Shown here: one piece after another, positions 1 through 9,833 of the stretch | How the letters are laid out: each line of letters opens with the position of its first letter | Position numbering within the stretch: the first letter of the stretch is position 1 | Source: Salinicoccus sp. UBA3372 | Lineage (GTDB): Bacteria; Bacillota; Bacilli; Staphylococcales; Salinicoccaceae | Assembly (NCBI GenBank): GCA_002360325.1 | Contig: DEQG01000135.1 | Span: 1-19,458 of the forward strand | Direction of reading: 5' to 3' | Length of the DNA stretch: 19,458 bases | Position numbers and translations under genes: made by a program | Notes under the pieces: model-generated | Told to the model about the DNA's origin: nothing | What the model saw: the letters and a program-made list of their open reading frames with translations, nothing else | The model's database searches: none

Positions 1-21
1 CAGAGTAGGACGCTGCCAGGC
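1..21 (+). rRNA. rrf: 5S ribosomal RNA, 3' end only
   Basis: The first 21 bases match the conserved 3' terminal segment of Firmicute 5S rRNA (the agagtagga-cg-tgccaggc ending). Only the tail is present and the rest of the gene, probably with 16S and 23S, lies to the left of the window. A terminator follows directly, as expected at the end of an rRNA operon. The identification rests on a short but very conserved motif in the right context. Confidence 0.88.
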
Positions 22-27
22 AACGAT

Positions 28-60
28 AAAGATCTGATCATTGTGATCAGGTCTTTTTTT
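28..60 (+). terminator. Intrinsic terminator of the rRNA operon
   Basis: A 10-bp stem (31-40 with 44-53, one G-T pair) closes a three-base ttg loop and is followed by seven Ts at 54-60. The AAA before the stem can also pair with the T run. It sits just downstream of the 5S rRNA end, so it should end the rRNA transcript. Confidence 0.88.
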
Positions 61-258
61 ATGGTTTGAAATCATTGCTTTTCATCTGTCCATTCAGTAG
101 GTCCTCCCTTATATATATCTTTTCTTCTAATAAATAAAATAAGCCTTTTATTACTCATTCATACATTTCGTATATTTTTACCAGTGTATACGTGTTTATT
201 TTTATGTGGTAACATTAAATATATTTAAAATTTAAAATTATTGTCTGGGGGAATAGCG

Positions 259-1782
259 ATGGGATCTAAATCTAAAATAGCACTGATTTTAGGGGTGCTT
301 GCGGGTATATTGTTATTGGCGGGTATAGGCGGTTTTGCAGCTTACCAGTTTTTTGTGAACACACCAAAAAACAACTACCTTCTTGCTGAAAAAGGTGAAA
401 TTGATTATTTTACAGAAGTGATTGAAGATCGTTTTGAAAATGAATTGGAATGGTATGAGCAGACTCAGACCAATGCGGTGGAATCGAGTTATACTCTGAC
501 TGCAGATGTTAATGACCCAAGCTTAAGCAGCATGGGGCTTGAGCAGATGATCAACCAATCGGAAATTACTATGAAAACTCAGCTTGATAAAGAAAAAGAA
601 TACTCATCAGCTGATATTTCAGGAGATATAACAGGTTTTGAATTTGAAGGTATATTTGGCTACATGGATGCTGATACAGCAGGTGTTACATTTCCATTTA
701 TCGAAGAGTATATCACTTTGAATGAAACGGATGCAGTTTCATTCATTAATACTATTGAACCGGGAAGTATGGATGAGGATACAGAAGTTGATTATTCGGA
801 CTTCTTTACAAGCGGTTCTTTGAGTGAGGAAGATATAGAGTACATACAGGATGAATATACTTCATTTATCCAAGAAGAACTTCCTGATGACGCTTTCAGT
901 TCCGTGAGTGAAGATATTACAGTAGGCGGAGAAGAAATCAGTGCTGAAAAACTGACGATGGCATTGAGTGAAAAACAGATTCAGGAATTTTTAAGTAACT
1001 TGTATACCAAGCTTGCTGATGATGAAGAACTGGCTGAAATGCTTAGTGTTGAATTCATGGCGAGTACAACTCCCGAAGAAGGAGAACAATTCATCAGTGA
1101 TTTCAACGAGACGTTGAGAGAAGCTGCTGAAGATGTCAAAGAGCAGGAATTTCCTGACGGTTTGACTTCAACAGTATGGACAAACGACGATCATATTGTT
1201 AAGCGTGATTTCAATGCAACATTTGTTGATTCGGGAGAAACGGTGCCGATTGAAATCACTGGTGAAAAAGTGGTGTCTGACGAAGGAGAGGAATTTAACT
1301 ATAAACTCTACTCTGAAGGTGAAGGCATCGATATAGAAGCAGCGCTTAATGAGTCTGAGGACGGCTCGAGTGACTACATCGAGTTCAGCGGGACCCAGGA
1401 CTCTGAAGTAGTTAAACTGGCGATGGACAAGACGACAGGAGACACGGATGAGACTAACATTCAAGTGGATTTCCCCGGAGGTTTCGAAGGTGAAACAGTA
1501 TCGTTGTTCTGGGATATAGAGGGAACATATGAAGGTGATCAGATGTCAGGAAAGCACACATTATATGCGGATGACGGAGCGACTGTCTCAAAGGATAATT
1601 TCGCAGTAAACATCGAGGTCACCGGTTCCACATTAAATGAAGTGGAAAAACCTGAAGCAGAAAAAACAGTTGATTTGGGCAGTATGGGCGAACCGGAACT
1701 GGAGAAATACTTCAATGAGTTCGGTGAAAAATTTACGGAATGGATAGGACAGAACTCACCTGGCATGAATCAGGGATTTTAA
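259..1782 (+). CDS. Membrane-anchored acidic extracellular protein, DUF6583-like (tentative)
   Basis: The 507-residue product starts at ATG 259, chosen because GGGGG at 247-251 lies seven bases upstream; a TTG at 241 would add six residues but has no ribosome binding site. Residues 6-30 are one hydrophobic segment preceded by lysines and no cysteine follows it, so this is an uncleaved signal anchor rather than a lipoprotein. The remaining 475 residues are hydrophilic, very rich in Glu and Asp, and lack cysteine, suggesting an exported domain outside the membrane. I see no catalytic motif. The overall look resembles Bacillales proteins annotated DUF6583, but I could not check this. It is followed after 28 bases by two ABC permeases and an ATPase, so it may be an extracytoplasmic partner of that transporter. 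Its promoter is not evident in 61-258. Confidence 0.78.
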   Translation: MGSKSKIALILGVLAGILLLAGIGGFAAYQFFVNTPKNNYLLAEKGEIDYFTEVIEDRFENELEWYEQTQTNAVESSYTLTADVNDPSLSSMGLEQMINQSEITMKTQLDKEKEYSSADISGDITGFEFEGIFGYMDADTAGVTFPFIEEYITLNETDAVSFINTIEPGSMDEDTEVDYSDFFTSGSLSEEDIEYIQDEYTSFIQEELPDDAFSSVSEDITVGGEEISAEKLTMALSEKQIQEFLSNLYTKLADDEELAEMLSVEFMASTTPEEGEQFISDFNETLREAAEDVKEQEFPDGLTSTVWTNDDHIVKRDFNATFVDSGETVPIEITGEKVVSDEGEEFNYKLYSEGEGIDIEAALNESEDGSSDYIEFSGTQDSEVVKLAMDKTTGDTDETNIQVDFPGGFEGETVSLFWDIEGTYEGDQMSGKHTLYADDGATVSKDNFAVNIEVTGSTLNEVEKPEAEKTVDLGSMGEPELEKYFNEFGEKFTEWIGQNSPGMNQGF

Positions 1783-1810
1783 TAAAATGAATTGAAAGGG
1801 TGCATTAGCA

Positions 1811-3031
1811 ATGAAAACATTGAAACATATATTCATTTTTATCGCTAATGACATCAATAGAATGAGGAGGAAGTGGCTATCACTTCCTCTTATTTATATT
1901 TCACCGTTAATATTTGTGGGACTGGTCATATGGATGGCTTCATTATTCTTTATGCCGGCTGAAGAAGAGCCGGTTTCTGTGGGTGTCGTCAACCTGGATG
2001 ACAGTGATGAAACCAATCAGATTGTGTCATTATTACTGGAAGCAACAGAAATTGATGCCGGACTCACCCTGGTTGGACTTGATGAGGAGGAAGCATATAA
2101 TCAGATTGAAGATGATGACATTGCTGCATACATCGTTTTCCCTGCGGAATTCTTCACCAAAATGATTCAGGGAAAAGAGAGTCAGCTTGAAGTGGTCGGC
2201 AATCCAAACCGGATGCTGGAAAGTCATGTGGTCAATGAGATGATAAAGACAGTGGTAAGACATATCAGAAGTTCTCAGGCCAATATACTGACGATTAACG
2301 AATATGCTAAAAACTTTGGCATGGAGGCAGAAGAGCGCGAAGAACTGATGCTGAATCAATTCATCAACTTTTTCCTGCAGACTTTATCAAGCGGGACAAT
2401 GATGGATGAGTCTGAAAGCACCCACCATATATCATCCGGTTATGAATATTTCATCGTTAACGGCATGTTTATCATCATATCGGTATGGATTCTGATCACC
2501 CATCTGATACTCACCCAGGATATAAGGCCTGAACTAAGAAACAGGATGAAAATGTTCGGTGCCACGTATATTTCTGAGGGTGCTGCTAAAATAATAATGA
2601 CTTTTTTAATGACTTCTTTAATGAGTATTTTATTTATATATATAGTTACCAGACTCAGCAGTCTCTATATTGTGGGTGAGAATTTTTTCCGGGTATTTGT
2701 GCTGATCGGTTTATACATATTAGTGCTCACCATGATACTGCTGCTCATCGACTGGCTCATATCTTCATTTAAAGTGGCTCTTCTGGCTAAGGTTGCGGTG
2801 CTGCTCGCCGTATTATTATTTGCGGGAGCGATAATACCGAGAATATATTTCCCAATATATATGGATGGCATTTTTGATTATAGTTTCAGTTATCAGTCAT
2901 TGAGCTGGATAGAGGATATTATGCTCGGCAGCCGGTTTTCACTTGAATTCGATGTCCTCCTTATTTCCATTCTTGTCTTATCGGCGCTGTTGATTGCTGC
3001 CGGTTTATGGAAGGAGAGGAGGCCCCAGTGA
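1811..3031 (+). CDS. ABC-2 type transporter permease, first of a pair
   Basis: This 406-residue membrane protein starts at ATG 1811 with AAAGGGTG at 1795-1802. About six hydrophobic segments are visible: residues 30-48, then roughly 211-235, 258-282, 290-318, 320-341 and 378-400. A large non-membrane domain of about 160 residues separates the first helix from the rest. That is the ABC-2 membrane layout seen in YhgE-like, NatB-like and LnrM/LnrN-like exporters, with the big domain predicted outside the cell. The gene ends inside the start of the second permease (GTGA overlap), and the ATPase follows, so the three should form one exporter. The substrate cannot be read from sequence; efflux of a lipid, peptide or toxic compound is only a guess from the family. 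Confidence 0.85.
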   Translation: MKTLKHIFIFIANDINRMRRKWLSLPLIYISPLIFVGLVIWMASLFFMPAEEEPVSVGVVNLDDSDETNQIVSLLLEATEIDAGLTLVGLDEEEAYNQIEDDDIAAYIVFPAEFFTKMIQGKESQLEVVGNPNRMLESHVVNEMIKTVVRHIRSSQANILTINEYAKNFGMEAEEREELMLNQFINFFLQTLSSGTMMDESESTHHISSGYEYFIVNGMFIIISVWILITHLILTQDIRPELRNRMKMFGATYISEGAAKIIMTFLMTSLMSILFIYIVTRLSSLYIVGENFFRVFVLIGLYILVLTMILLLIDWLISSFKVALLAKVAVLLAVLLFAGAIIPRIYFPIYMDGIFDYSFSYQSLSWIEDIMLGSRFSLEFDVLLISILVLSALLIAAGLWKERRPQ

Positions 3032-4149
3032 AAAAATTATTGACCACACGTTGGCTGCTGCTTAAGCCTGCTCTTTGGAGGGTGCTGCTATGGCTGTTTC
3101 TGCCACTGTTGCTGACGATTTTTATAACCGGAGCTGTCAATCAGACAAGTGATGATTTCAGAGTGCCTGTAGCCGTTGTCGTTGAAGGTGAACAAGGAGA
3201 AATGACTGAGGATATTCTGAATTCATTGGAAAGCAGTGAATTTATCAGGCTTGATAAGTTTGAGGGCAGTGATGAAAATCATGTACTCCATCAATTGGAA
3301 CAGTATAATTACGACAGTGTTTTTATTCTGACGGAAAATTTTGAAAGTAAAATATCTGATAACGACAGAGATGATTTAATAGAAGCCCATTATACAGACA
3401 GATCTTTATTTTATGTGCCGGTAAAAGAACAGCTGGCCTCACTCATACAGGAATATCTTGGAGCGTTGAGTGTCTATGAGGAAGTGTATTCGCTACGTGA
3501 TGAGTTCGCTCCTGAGGAGAGCATTTCAGAACAGGAGATTGGCAGTGCGATTGAAATCACCCAGGAAGAAAGCAATTTACTCACGCAGGAAATGTCATTT
3601 CAGGATACGGAAGCCGCATATGATTATGAAAGAGTCTTGAATCCGTGGATGGTATGGGCATACATGACGATTATGCTGTCGATCTTTATATTTGATATGA
3701 TTAATAAGGAGTATAACGGCAATATTTCCGATCGGTTCAGATTTGCGACAATGTCACATCGGTCCTATCTATTATACAGCCTGATCATGTATACATTCGT
3801 TATGCTGTGTATCGATCTGCTGACATATTTTCTGATCAATGGTATTTTTGATTCGAATATAAGTCTGAGCAGTCTGTTTCTGTTCAGGATTTTCTGTAAC
3901 ATCATGGGTTTCATGCTGGCGGTATTTGCCCGGAGTCCATTCAGTCTGTACAGGCTTGGCCTGATGGTGACGGTTGTATTGCTTTCACTGCACGCAGTGA
4001 TGCCTCTTGCAGCGAATAATGTACAGTCGGTATATGAATACTTACATCCGGTGGAATCTTTGATGACAGGGTCTGTAAACATCCTGCTTCCTGTTTTATT
4101 GCTGGTGATTATCTTTTGGAAAGGATGTGAGGCTGTTGTTGAAAGTTGA
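3028..4149 (+). CDS. ABC-2 type transporter permease, second of a pair
   Basis: The 373-residue product is read from GTG 3028, with AGGAGG at 3017-3022 five bases upstream and a GTGA overlap with the previous stop. An ATG at 3007 would add seven residues but is poorly placed relative to a ribosome binding site. The architecture copies the first permease: one helix at about residues 16-36, a roughly 165-residue soluble domain, then about five helices (206-226, 246-273, 283-301, 307-328, 349-367). The two permeases are likely diverged paralogues forming a heterodimer with the downstream ATPase. The sequence gives no direct hint of substrate. Confidence 0.84.
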   Translation: MKKLLTTRWLLLKPALWRVLLWLFLPLLLTIFITGAVNQTSDDFRVPVAVVVEGEQGEMTEDILNSLESSEFIRLDKFEGSDENHVLHQLEQYNYDSVFILTENFESKISDNDRDDLIEAHYTDRSLFYVPVKEQLASLIQEYLGALSVYEEVYSLRDEFAPEESISEQEIGSAIEITQEESNLLTQEMSFQDTEAAYDYERVLNPWMVWAYMTIMLSIFIFDMINKEYNGNISDRFRFATMSHRSYLLYSLIMYTFVMLCIDLLTYFLINGIFDSNISLSSLFLFRIFCNIMGFMLAVFARSPFSLYRLGLMVTVVLLSLHAVMPLAANNVQSVYEYLHPVESLMTGSVNILLPVLLLVIIFWKGCEAVVES

Positions 4150-4783
4150 AGATTTATATAAGAGTTATGGAAAAGATACAGTTCTGGAAGATTTCAATTT
4201 GCAGGCGGACAGAGGAGAAATCATTGGTCTCGTCGGTGAAAACGGCGCAGGGAAGTCTACACTCCTCAGGATAATTGCAACATTGAACAGGCCGACGAGC
4301 GGAGAAGTTTATATAGATGAGCTCAGTTATAGAAAAAATTATAAGAAACTCAGGCAAAAAATAGGTTATGTGCCCCAGGAAGTAGAGTTGTGGGAAGAAC
4401 TTACTGTCATGGAAAATATGCGTTTCTTTGAAGAACTTTCCCATGAAAACCGTTCTGTTTCGGAATTGAAAAGCCTGCTGTCGGAGCTTCATCTCGAAAA
4501 ACATGATACAAAAGTGAAGCGGCTGTCAGGCGGTATGAAGCGGAAACTGAACTTGGCGATCAGCCTCATACACGAGCCGGAACTTCTGCTGCTGGATGAG
4601 CCGACGGCAGGTATCGACCTGAAATCCCGCATTGAAATCGGAAAGGTTTTAAAGGCACTGTCTGATAAAGGGACATTGATTATTCATACATCACACGATA
4701 TGACGGAAATCAAAGAACTATGTGACCGTACAGTATTTATAGGAAAAGATCCATTTTATAAAAATATACTAACAGCTGATTAA
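4127..4783 (+). CDS. ABC transporter ATP-binding protein
   Basis: This is a complete single nucleotide-binding domain of about 218 residues, numbered from GTG 4127. Walker A (GENGAGKST) is at residues 37-45, the Q-loop glutamine near 84, the signature LSGGM at 133-137, Walker B with catalytic Glu (LLLLDEP) at 153-159 and the switch histidine at 190. All key residues are present, so it should hydrolyse ATP. It overlaps the second permease by 23 bases or less and must power the two permeases before it. The start is uncertain: TTG 4136 or TTG 4139 would give the family-typical N terminus (M)LKVEDLYKSYG and fit the AAAGGA at 4120-4125 or GAGG at 4129-4132 better. The short length after the H-loop is usual for drug and bacteriocin-type exporters. 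Confidence 0.93.
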   Translation: MRLLLKVEDLYKSYGKDTVLEDFNLQADRGEIIGLVGENGAGKSTLLRIIATLNRPTSGEVYIDELSYRKNYKKLRQKIGYVPQEVELWEELTVMENMRFFEELSHENRSVSELKSLLSELHLEKHDTKVKRLSGGMKRKLNLAISLIHEPELLLLDEPTAGIDLKSRIEIGKVLKALSDKGTLIIHTSHDMTEIKELCDRTVFIGKDPFYKNILTAD

Positions 4784-4795
4784 AAAGGTGATGGA

Positions 4796-6042
4796 ATGCG
4801 CTTGGTAAAAAAGTTGAATGAATTAAAAAGAGCTTCGGCCATATCCATGCATGTGCCCGGCCATAAAAATATGACCGTCGGAAATCTGGACAGTTTGAAC
4901 TGGGCGGATGATATGACAGAGATTACGGGGTTGGATGATCTGCATTCCCCTGAAGGGATCTTACTTGAACTGAATGAGTTTTTATCCGGAAAATATCCGG
5001 GATACGTGGCACAGGCCGTGGTGAACGGGACGACTACAGGTATTTTATCAGCCATTTATGCCCTTAAGGACAAAGTGGATGAATTTCTGGTTATCGATGA
5101 TGCCCATAAATCCGTTTACCACGGTCTGGACCTTACCGGGGCACCTTTTGAAAAGAAATCCGCCGGTGATATATTAAAGTCACCAGTTAAAAATAAAGCC
5201 CTCATTCTTACATATCCTACATACAGCGGCGACGGAGTGGAAAATTTGGAGGGGATCATTAAAGAGTCGAGGGCTGCAGGTGCGGCTGTCATCGTCGATG
5301 AAGCCCACGGTGCACATAACGACATAGCGCCTGGATTTATGCCTTCGGCGATGAATTACGGTGCGGATATCGTTGTTCAGTCGTATCATAAGATGCTGCC
5401 TGCCCTCACCGGCGCATCAGTCGTATTTACAAATGACCGGCAGCTTCACAGGACGATGATGAAATACATCGACTACTTTGAAACATCAAGCCCCTCCTAT
5501 CTGATATTGGCATCGATCGAGCTTGCCCATCAGTTTTATAATGATTTTGTGCATAATGAATTTCATGACAGAAGGCGTGAAATGATAGATCATCTGAGGG
5601 TGCTCGATTTTATGGTCAAAGAAAGTGATGATCCTGCCAAAATCATTCTTAACAAAAAGGGTATATCGCCTTATCAGTTATTGGGGATACTGGATGCGGC
5701 GGATATATATTCAGAAATGGTGACGGATGAAGGTGTGCTCTGGTGTCTGCCTTTATTGCATGAAGGGCACGGTTATCCGTTGTCTTTATTGTTTGAAAGA
5801 CTCGAAGGTTTATCATATGACAGAACCGGCTCTGCCGTGTTGCATGATGAAAATTTAAGTTTCCTCATCGGAAAAGAAGCCGTACGTTCCGTGGTTCCGT
5901 ATCCTCCGGGAGTGCCTATTATACACGCCGGCGAACATTTTACATATGACATCGTTAAAACTATAATACACAAAAGGTATTATCATGTTAAAATGGAAGG
6001 CATAGAAGACAATATTGAATGCTATAAAGTTGAGGATGACAC

Positions 6043-6046
<4 letters not shown>
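4796..6046 (+). CDS. Orn/Lys/Arg decarboxylase-family PLP enzyme (YaaO-like)
   Basis: The 416-residue protein belongs to the fold-type I PLP enzymes of the Orn/Lys/Arg decarboxylase group. The start ATG 4796 has AAAGGTG at 4784-4790. Visible family marks are the N-terminal HVPGHK motif (19-24), the phosphate-binding NGTTTG (77-82), the DDAHKS stretch (101-106) that stacks on PLP, the cofactor-binding VDEAHGAH (167-174), and SYHKM with the PLP lysine near 199. A related gene lies before tmk in B. subtilis (yaaO) and S. aureus. It is shorter than the roughly 450-480 residues usual for YaaO, with the shortfall mainly in the C-terminal domain. The amino acid substrate cannot be decided. It ends in an ATGA overlap with tmk. 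Confidence 0.9.
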
Positions 6047-7001
<955 letters not shown>

Positions 7002-7012
7002 AGTAAATATAG

Positions 7013-7921
7013 ATGGATATTAATCAAACGACAGAAAGTTATCTTTTGAATGCCATCCAAAATAAACGGCTCAGTCACACGTATATGTTCGAAGGCGATA
7101 CTCTGGAAACATTGCGGAGATACGGCAGGTTTTTCGCATTGAATATATTCGGAGACACTTCGCGCAACCGGTCTTTGCTGGAAGAGGGGAACCATCCGGA
7201 TTTCTATTACTTGCAAACTGATGAAAACTCGATAAAGAAAGAAGCGGTCAGTGAATTGATGCATGTGATGAACAACAAGCCGACCGAATCAGAATATAAA
7301 GTATATATTATAGAGGCTTTTGATAAGCTGACTCCGCAGGCTGAAAACAGCCTCCTCAAATTTTTGGAGGAGCCGCCGGAGAAAACAATCGCAATTTTAC
7401 TGACAATCGATAAAAGCAACATTTTGCCGACTATTCATTCCAGGGCGCAGCACGTCCATATTAAAGGACAGAGCAGCGACCGGCTGAAAGAACTGGAGTA
7501 TTTATCAGAAGCTGATCTGCAGACGATAGACGTACTGTCTCTCAATGCCCAGCATGTCAAAGATACAGGCGGGAATTTCACAAAGCTGCGGAGCGCCGCG
7601 GCTGAATTTTCATCCAAATGGATAAATCGTCATTCTCTCGTTCTGCTGGATATTAAGCCGATGCTGGACCTTTGTGCTGAACGCCGTGATTATTCGCTGC
7701 TGCTGCAGCTCATAGACGGCTACGTACGCCAGGCCATGCATTCGAAGTTGAAGCTGGAAATATTCGAACCGTTTAAAGAAGGCGTCAAAGTTGATAATAT
7801 CATCGGTGTGAATCATTTGACCGATATTCTGGATGAAATAGGACAGGCCAATAAGATGATTCAATTCAATGTACACCCGATGCTCGCATTTGAGGGAATG
7901 GTTATCATTTCGAAAGGTTGA
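7013..7921 (+). CDS. holB: DNA polymerase III delta' subunit
   Basis: Delta' is part of the clamp loader that places the beta clamp on DNA at the replication fork. The 302-residue protein keeps the AAA+ order, with HTYMFEGD at 22-29, HPDF at 61-64, the ENSLLKFLEEPP region at 111-122 and HSRAQH at 142-147. The P-loop is degenerate (no GKT after FEGD), so it should not bind ATP, as in other staphylococcal delta'. The conserved SRC motif reads SRA (143-145): the arginine is kept but the cysteine is replaced by alanine. The zinc cysteines seen in many delta' proteins are also missing. Start ATG 7013 has only a weak ribosome binding site, which suggests coupling to darA, 11 bases upstream. Confidence 0.93.
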   Translation: MDINQTTESYLLNAIQNKRLSHTYMFEGDTLETLRRYGRFFALNIFGDTSRNRSLLEEGNHPDFYYLQTDENSIKKEAVSELMHVMNNKPTESEYKVYIIEAFDKLTPQAENSLLKFLEEPPEKTIAILLTIDKSNILPTIHSRAQHVHIKGQSSDRLKELEYLSEADLQTIDVLSLNAQHVKDTGGNFTKLRSAAAEFSSKWINRHSLVLLDIKPMLDLCAERRDYSLLLQLIDGYVRQAMHSKLKLEIFEPFKEGVKVDNIIGVNHLTDILDEIGQANKMIQFNVHPMLAFEGMVIISKG

Positions 7922-7927
7922 TGAATT

Positions 7928-8746
7928 ATGATAAAACTCATGACTGCGACTCAATTAGATTACTTTAGTAATATTTATATAGATAGCAGTAAAGCATCTG
8001 TAAAAAGAGATGATTACATTATTGCCGAGACAAAGCGTGGTAAGGAATTGCTGCGTGTCGTCAAAAGCACATATGAAATACCAAAAGATAATATAGTTGA
8101 ACCGGACGGTCAATTTATAAAATTCGCAGATGACAGCGATTTAAAAAAATATCATGAAAATGAATCCAAGGCGGCGGATGCATTGCAATTCTGCAAAAAA
8201 TCCGTCGTGGATGAAAAGCTGGATATGAACATCGTCAATGCGATGTATACGCTGGACGATAAAAAGCTCATTTTTAAATTTACAGCAGATGAACGTGTGG
8301 ATTTCAGATCACTTGTCAGAGTCCTTGCCACACGTTTTAAAACACGCATCGAATTAAGACAGGTCGGCGTGCGTGATGAAGCTAAATATTTAGGCGGCAT
8401 CGGCCCGTGCGGCCGGGCACACTGCTGCTCGACTTTCCTCGGTGATTTCGTGCCGGTCAGCATCCAGATGGCAAAAAACCAGAATCTTTCCCTGTCACCG
8501 ACGAAAATTTCAGGTGCATGCGGCAGATTGATGTGCTGTCTGAATTATGAAGATCAGTACTATGAAGATACAAGGAATAAAATGCCCGATGTCGGTGAAA
8601 TGGTCGATACTCCGAACGGCAAAGCCAAAGTGATCGGCATGAACATTCTGGATCTGGTTGTCCAGGTGAAATATAAGGACGACTATATTCAGGAATACCA
8701 TTATGATGAGCTGGAGGAAATGGCTTCCGGCGGTGGTGTTTCATAA
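7928..8746 (+). CDS. ricT: PSP1-domain protein RicT (YaaT), RNase Y accessory factor
   Basis: In B. subtilis this protein forms the RicA-RicF-RicT complex, which carries iron-sulfur clusters and stimulates RNase Y-dependent mRNA processing; here the role is by homology. The 272-residue product has the PSP1 signature near 155-208, with cysteines at 161, 166, 167, 198, 203 and 204 in GPCGRAHCC and GACGRLMCC, plus C89. These are the cluster-ligand candidates. The start ATG 7928 has AAAGG at 7913-7917; an in-frame ATG at 7940 is an alternative. It sits six bases after holB and its stop overlaps the yabA start by one base, matching other Bacillales. Confidence 0.95.
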   Translation: MIKLMTATQLDYFSNIYIDSSKASVKRDDYIIAETKRGKELLRVVKSTYEIPKDNIVEPDGQFIKFADDSDLKKYHENESKAADALQFCKKSVVDEKLDMNIVNAMYTLDDKKLIFKFTADERVDFRSLVRVLATRFKTRIELRQVGVRDEAKYLGGIGPCGRAHCCSTFLGDFVPVSIQMAKNQNLSLSPTKISGACGRLMCCLNYEDQYYEDTRNKMPDVGEMVDTPNGKAKVIGMNILDLVVQVKYKDDYIQEYHYDELEEMASGGGVS

Positions 8747-9054
8747 TGGACCGTGAACAGCTTTTCGATCATATCAGCAAGCTTGAAAATGACCTTCAAA
8801 ACATGCAGGAAAATCTTGAATCGATCAAGGTGCATGCAGTTAAGCTGGTTGAAGAGAATGTCAGCTTACAGATGGAGAAAGAACATTACGAAACATTGGT
8901 GAACAATGCAAAAACAAAACCTGATGCCTCGTTCAAACAAAACACTTTGAAAAATTTGTATGATGAAGGCTTCCATATTTGCAACGTACATTTTGGTACA
9001 CACAGACATGGGGAAGAGTGTCTTTTCTGTCAGGGTTTTATAAATCAATCATAA
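8746..9054 (+). CDS. yabA: Replication initiation control protein YabA
   Basis: YabA binds DnaA and the beta clamp and restrains re-initiation of replication. The 102-residue protein has the expected two parts: an N-terminal coiled coil (about residues 5-55, heptad-rich, tetramer-forming in B. subtilis) and a C-terminal zinc site made from H77, C79, C92 and C95 (HIC and CLFC). It is somewhat shorter than the B. subtilis protein (about 119 residues), mainly in the linker between the two parts. The start ATG 8746 shares one base with the ricT stop (TAATG), so translation is probably coupled. It is the last gene of this run and is followed by a strong terminator. Confidence 0.95.
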   Translation: MDREQLFDHISKLENDLQNMQENLESIKVHAVKLVEENVSLQMEKEHYETLVNNAKTKPDASFKQNTLKNLYDEGFHICNVHFGTHRHGEECLFCQGFINQS

Positions 9055-9056
9055 CT

Positions 9057-9083
9057 AGAAAAGCGGCTGACGCCGCTTTTCTT
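9057..9083 (+). terminator. Intrinsic terminator after yabA
   Basis: An 11-bp stem with no mismatches (9057-9067 with 9072-9082) and a tgac loop carries a T-rich 3' arm (CTTTTCTT). It begins three bases after the yabA stop. It overlaps the first ATG available to the next gene (9084), an argument against that ATG as the real start. Confidence 0.85.
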
Positions 9084-9104
9084 ATGTCAACAGAGGTGAA
9101 GGAA

Positions 9105-9833
9105 TTGTTAAAAGACGGTGAAAGATTGGATGAGCTATTCCGTGAATCAATGAAAATCATTCAGAGCAGATCGGTATTTTCCTTTTCTGTGGATGCCCTG
9201 CTGCTCGCTGATTTCACAAAGATCACGAAGCGGGATGGAAAAATTATGGACTTATGTTCAGGCAACGGAATCATTCCGCTGCTCCTCTCCCACCGGACAA
9301 GTCTGCCGATCGATGCGGTGGAAATCCAGGAAGTGCTGGTCGGTATGGCCGAACGTTCATTTGATCTGAATGAAAAATCATCCCAGCTGTCCATGCATAA
9401 TATTGATATTAAAAATATAAAGTCACATTTTGGGCACTCGTCATACGATGTCATTACGGTCAATCCGCCATACTTCACAAATGATCAGCCATTGAAAACG
9501 CTCGGCCCGCACAGTATCGCAAGACACGAAGTCATGATTGATCTTGAAGGGATCATTTCGGCCGCCCGTTACCTCATAAAAAATAAAGGCCGGCTTTATA
9601 TGGTGCACCGTGCAGAACGGAGTGAAGAAGTCACGTATCAGCTGATGAAAAACGGCTTCCGAGTTAAAAAGAAACAGTTTGTCTATAATGATCCGGCGTC
9701 AAAGACTGCGATGTTCGTCGTGTTGGAAGCAGCATTCCATTCTCAGGCATATGTTGATATTATGCAGCCTTTTTATATATACGGCGCGGACAATAAGTAT
9801 TCAGAGGAAATGCTTGAGGTCTACTATGGTTAA
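9105..9833 (+). CDS. yabB: tRNA1(Val) adenine-37 N6-methyltransferase-like protein (YabB)
   Basis: This is an SAM-dependent N6-adenine methyltransferase of the YfiC/TrmN6 family. The 242-residue product has SAM motif I, LCSGNGIIPLL, at 50-60 and the catalytic NPPY at 120-123. The N-terminal stretch, ERLDELF then IIQ and FSFSVDALLLADF, is the usual opening of the family. I chose TTG 9105 because GAGGTG at 9093-9098 lies six bases upstream and the resulting MLKDGERLDEL fits the family. An in-frame ATG at 9084 lies in the terminator arm with no ribosome binding site. The stop overlaps the next gene by eight bases. The target tRNA is inferred from family only. Confidence 0.9.
   Translation: MLKDGERLDELFRESMKIIQSRSVFSFSVDALLLADFTKITKRDGKIMDLCSGNGIIPLLLSHRTSLPIDAVEIQEVLVGMAERSFDLNEKSSQLSMHNIDIKNIKSHFGHSSYDVITVNPPYFTNDQPLKTLGPHSIARHEVMIDLEGIISAARYLIKNKGRLYMVHRAERSEEVTYQLMKNGFRVKKKQFVYNDPASKTAMFVVLEAAFHSQAYVDIMQPFYIYGADNKYSEEMLEVYYG

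Noticed and set aside
61..258. A promoter for the anchored-protein gene
   Set aside because: The region is A+T-rich and offers many weak -10-like hexamers, but none has an acceptable -35 at 16-18 bases, so I make no call.
9679..9825. N-terminal extension of the GIY-YIG protein
   Set aside because: It lies inside yabB and reads as shadow sequence; ATG 9826 has a good GAGGT site and the product then starts at the family's usual N terminus.
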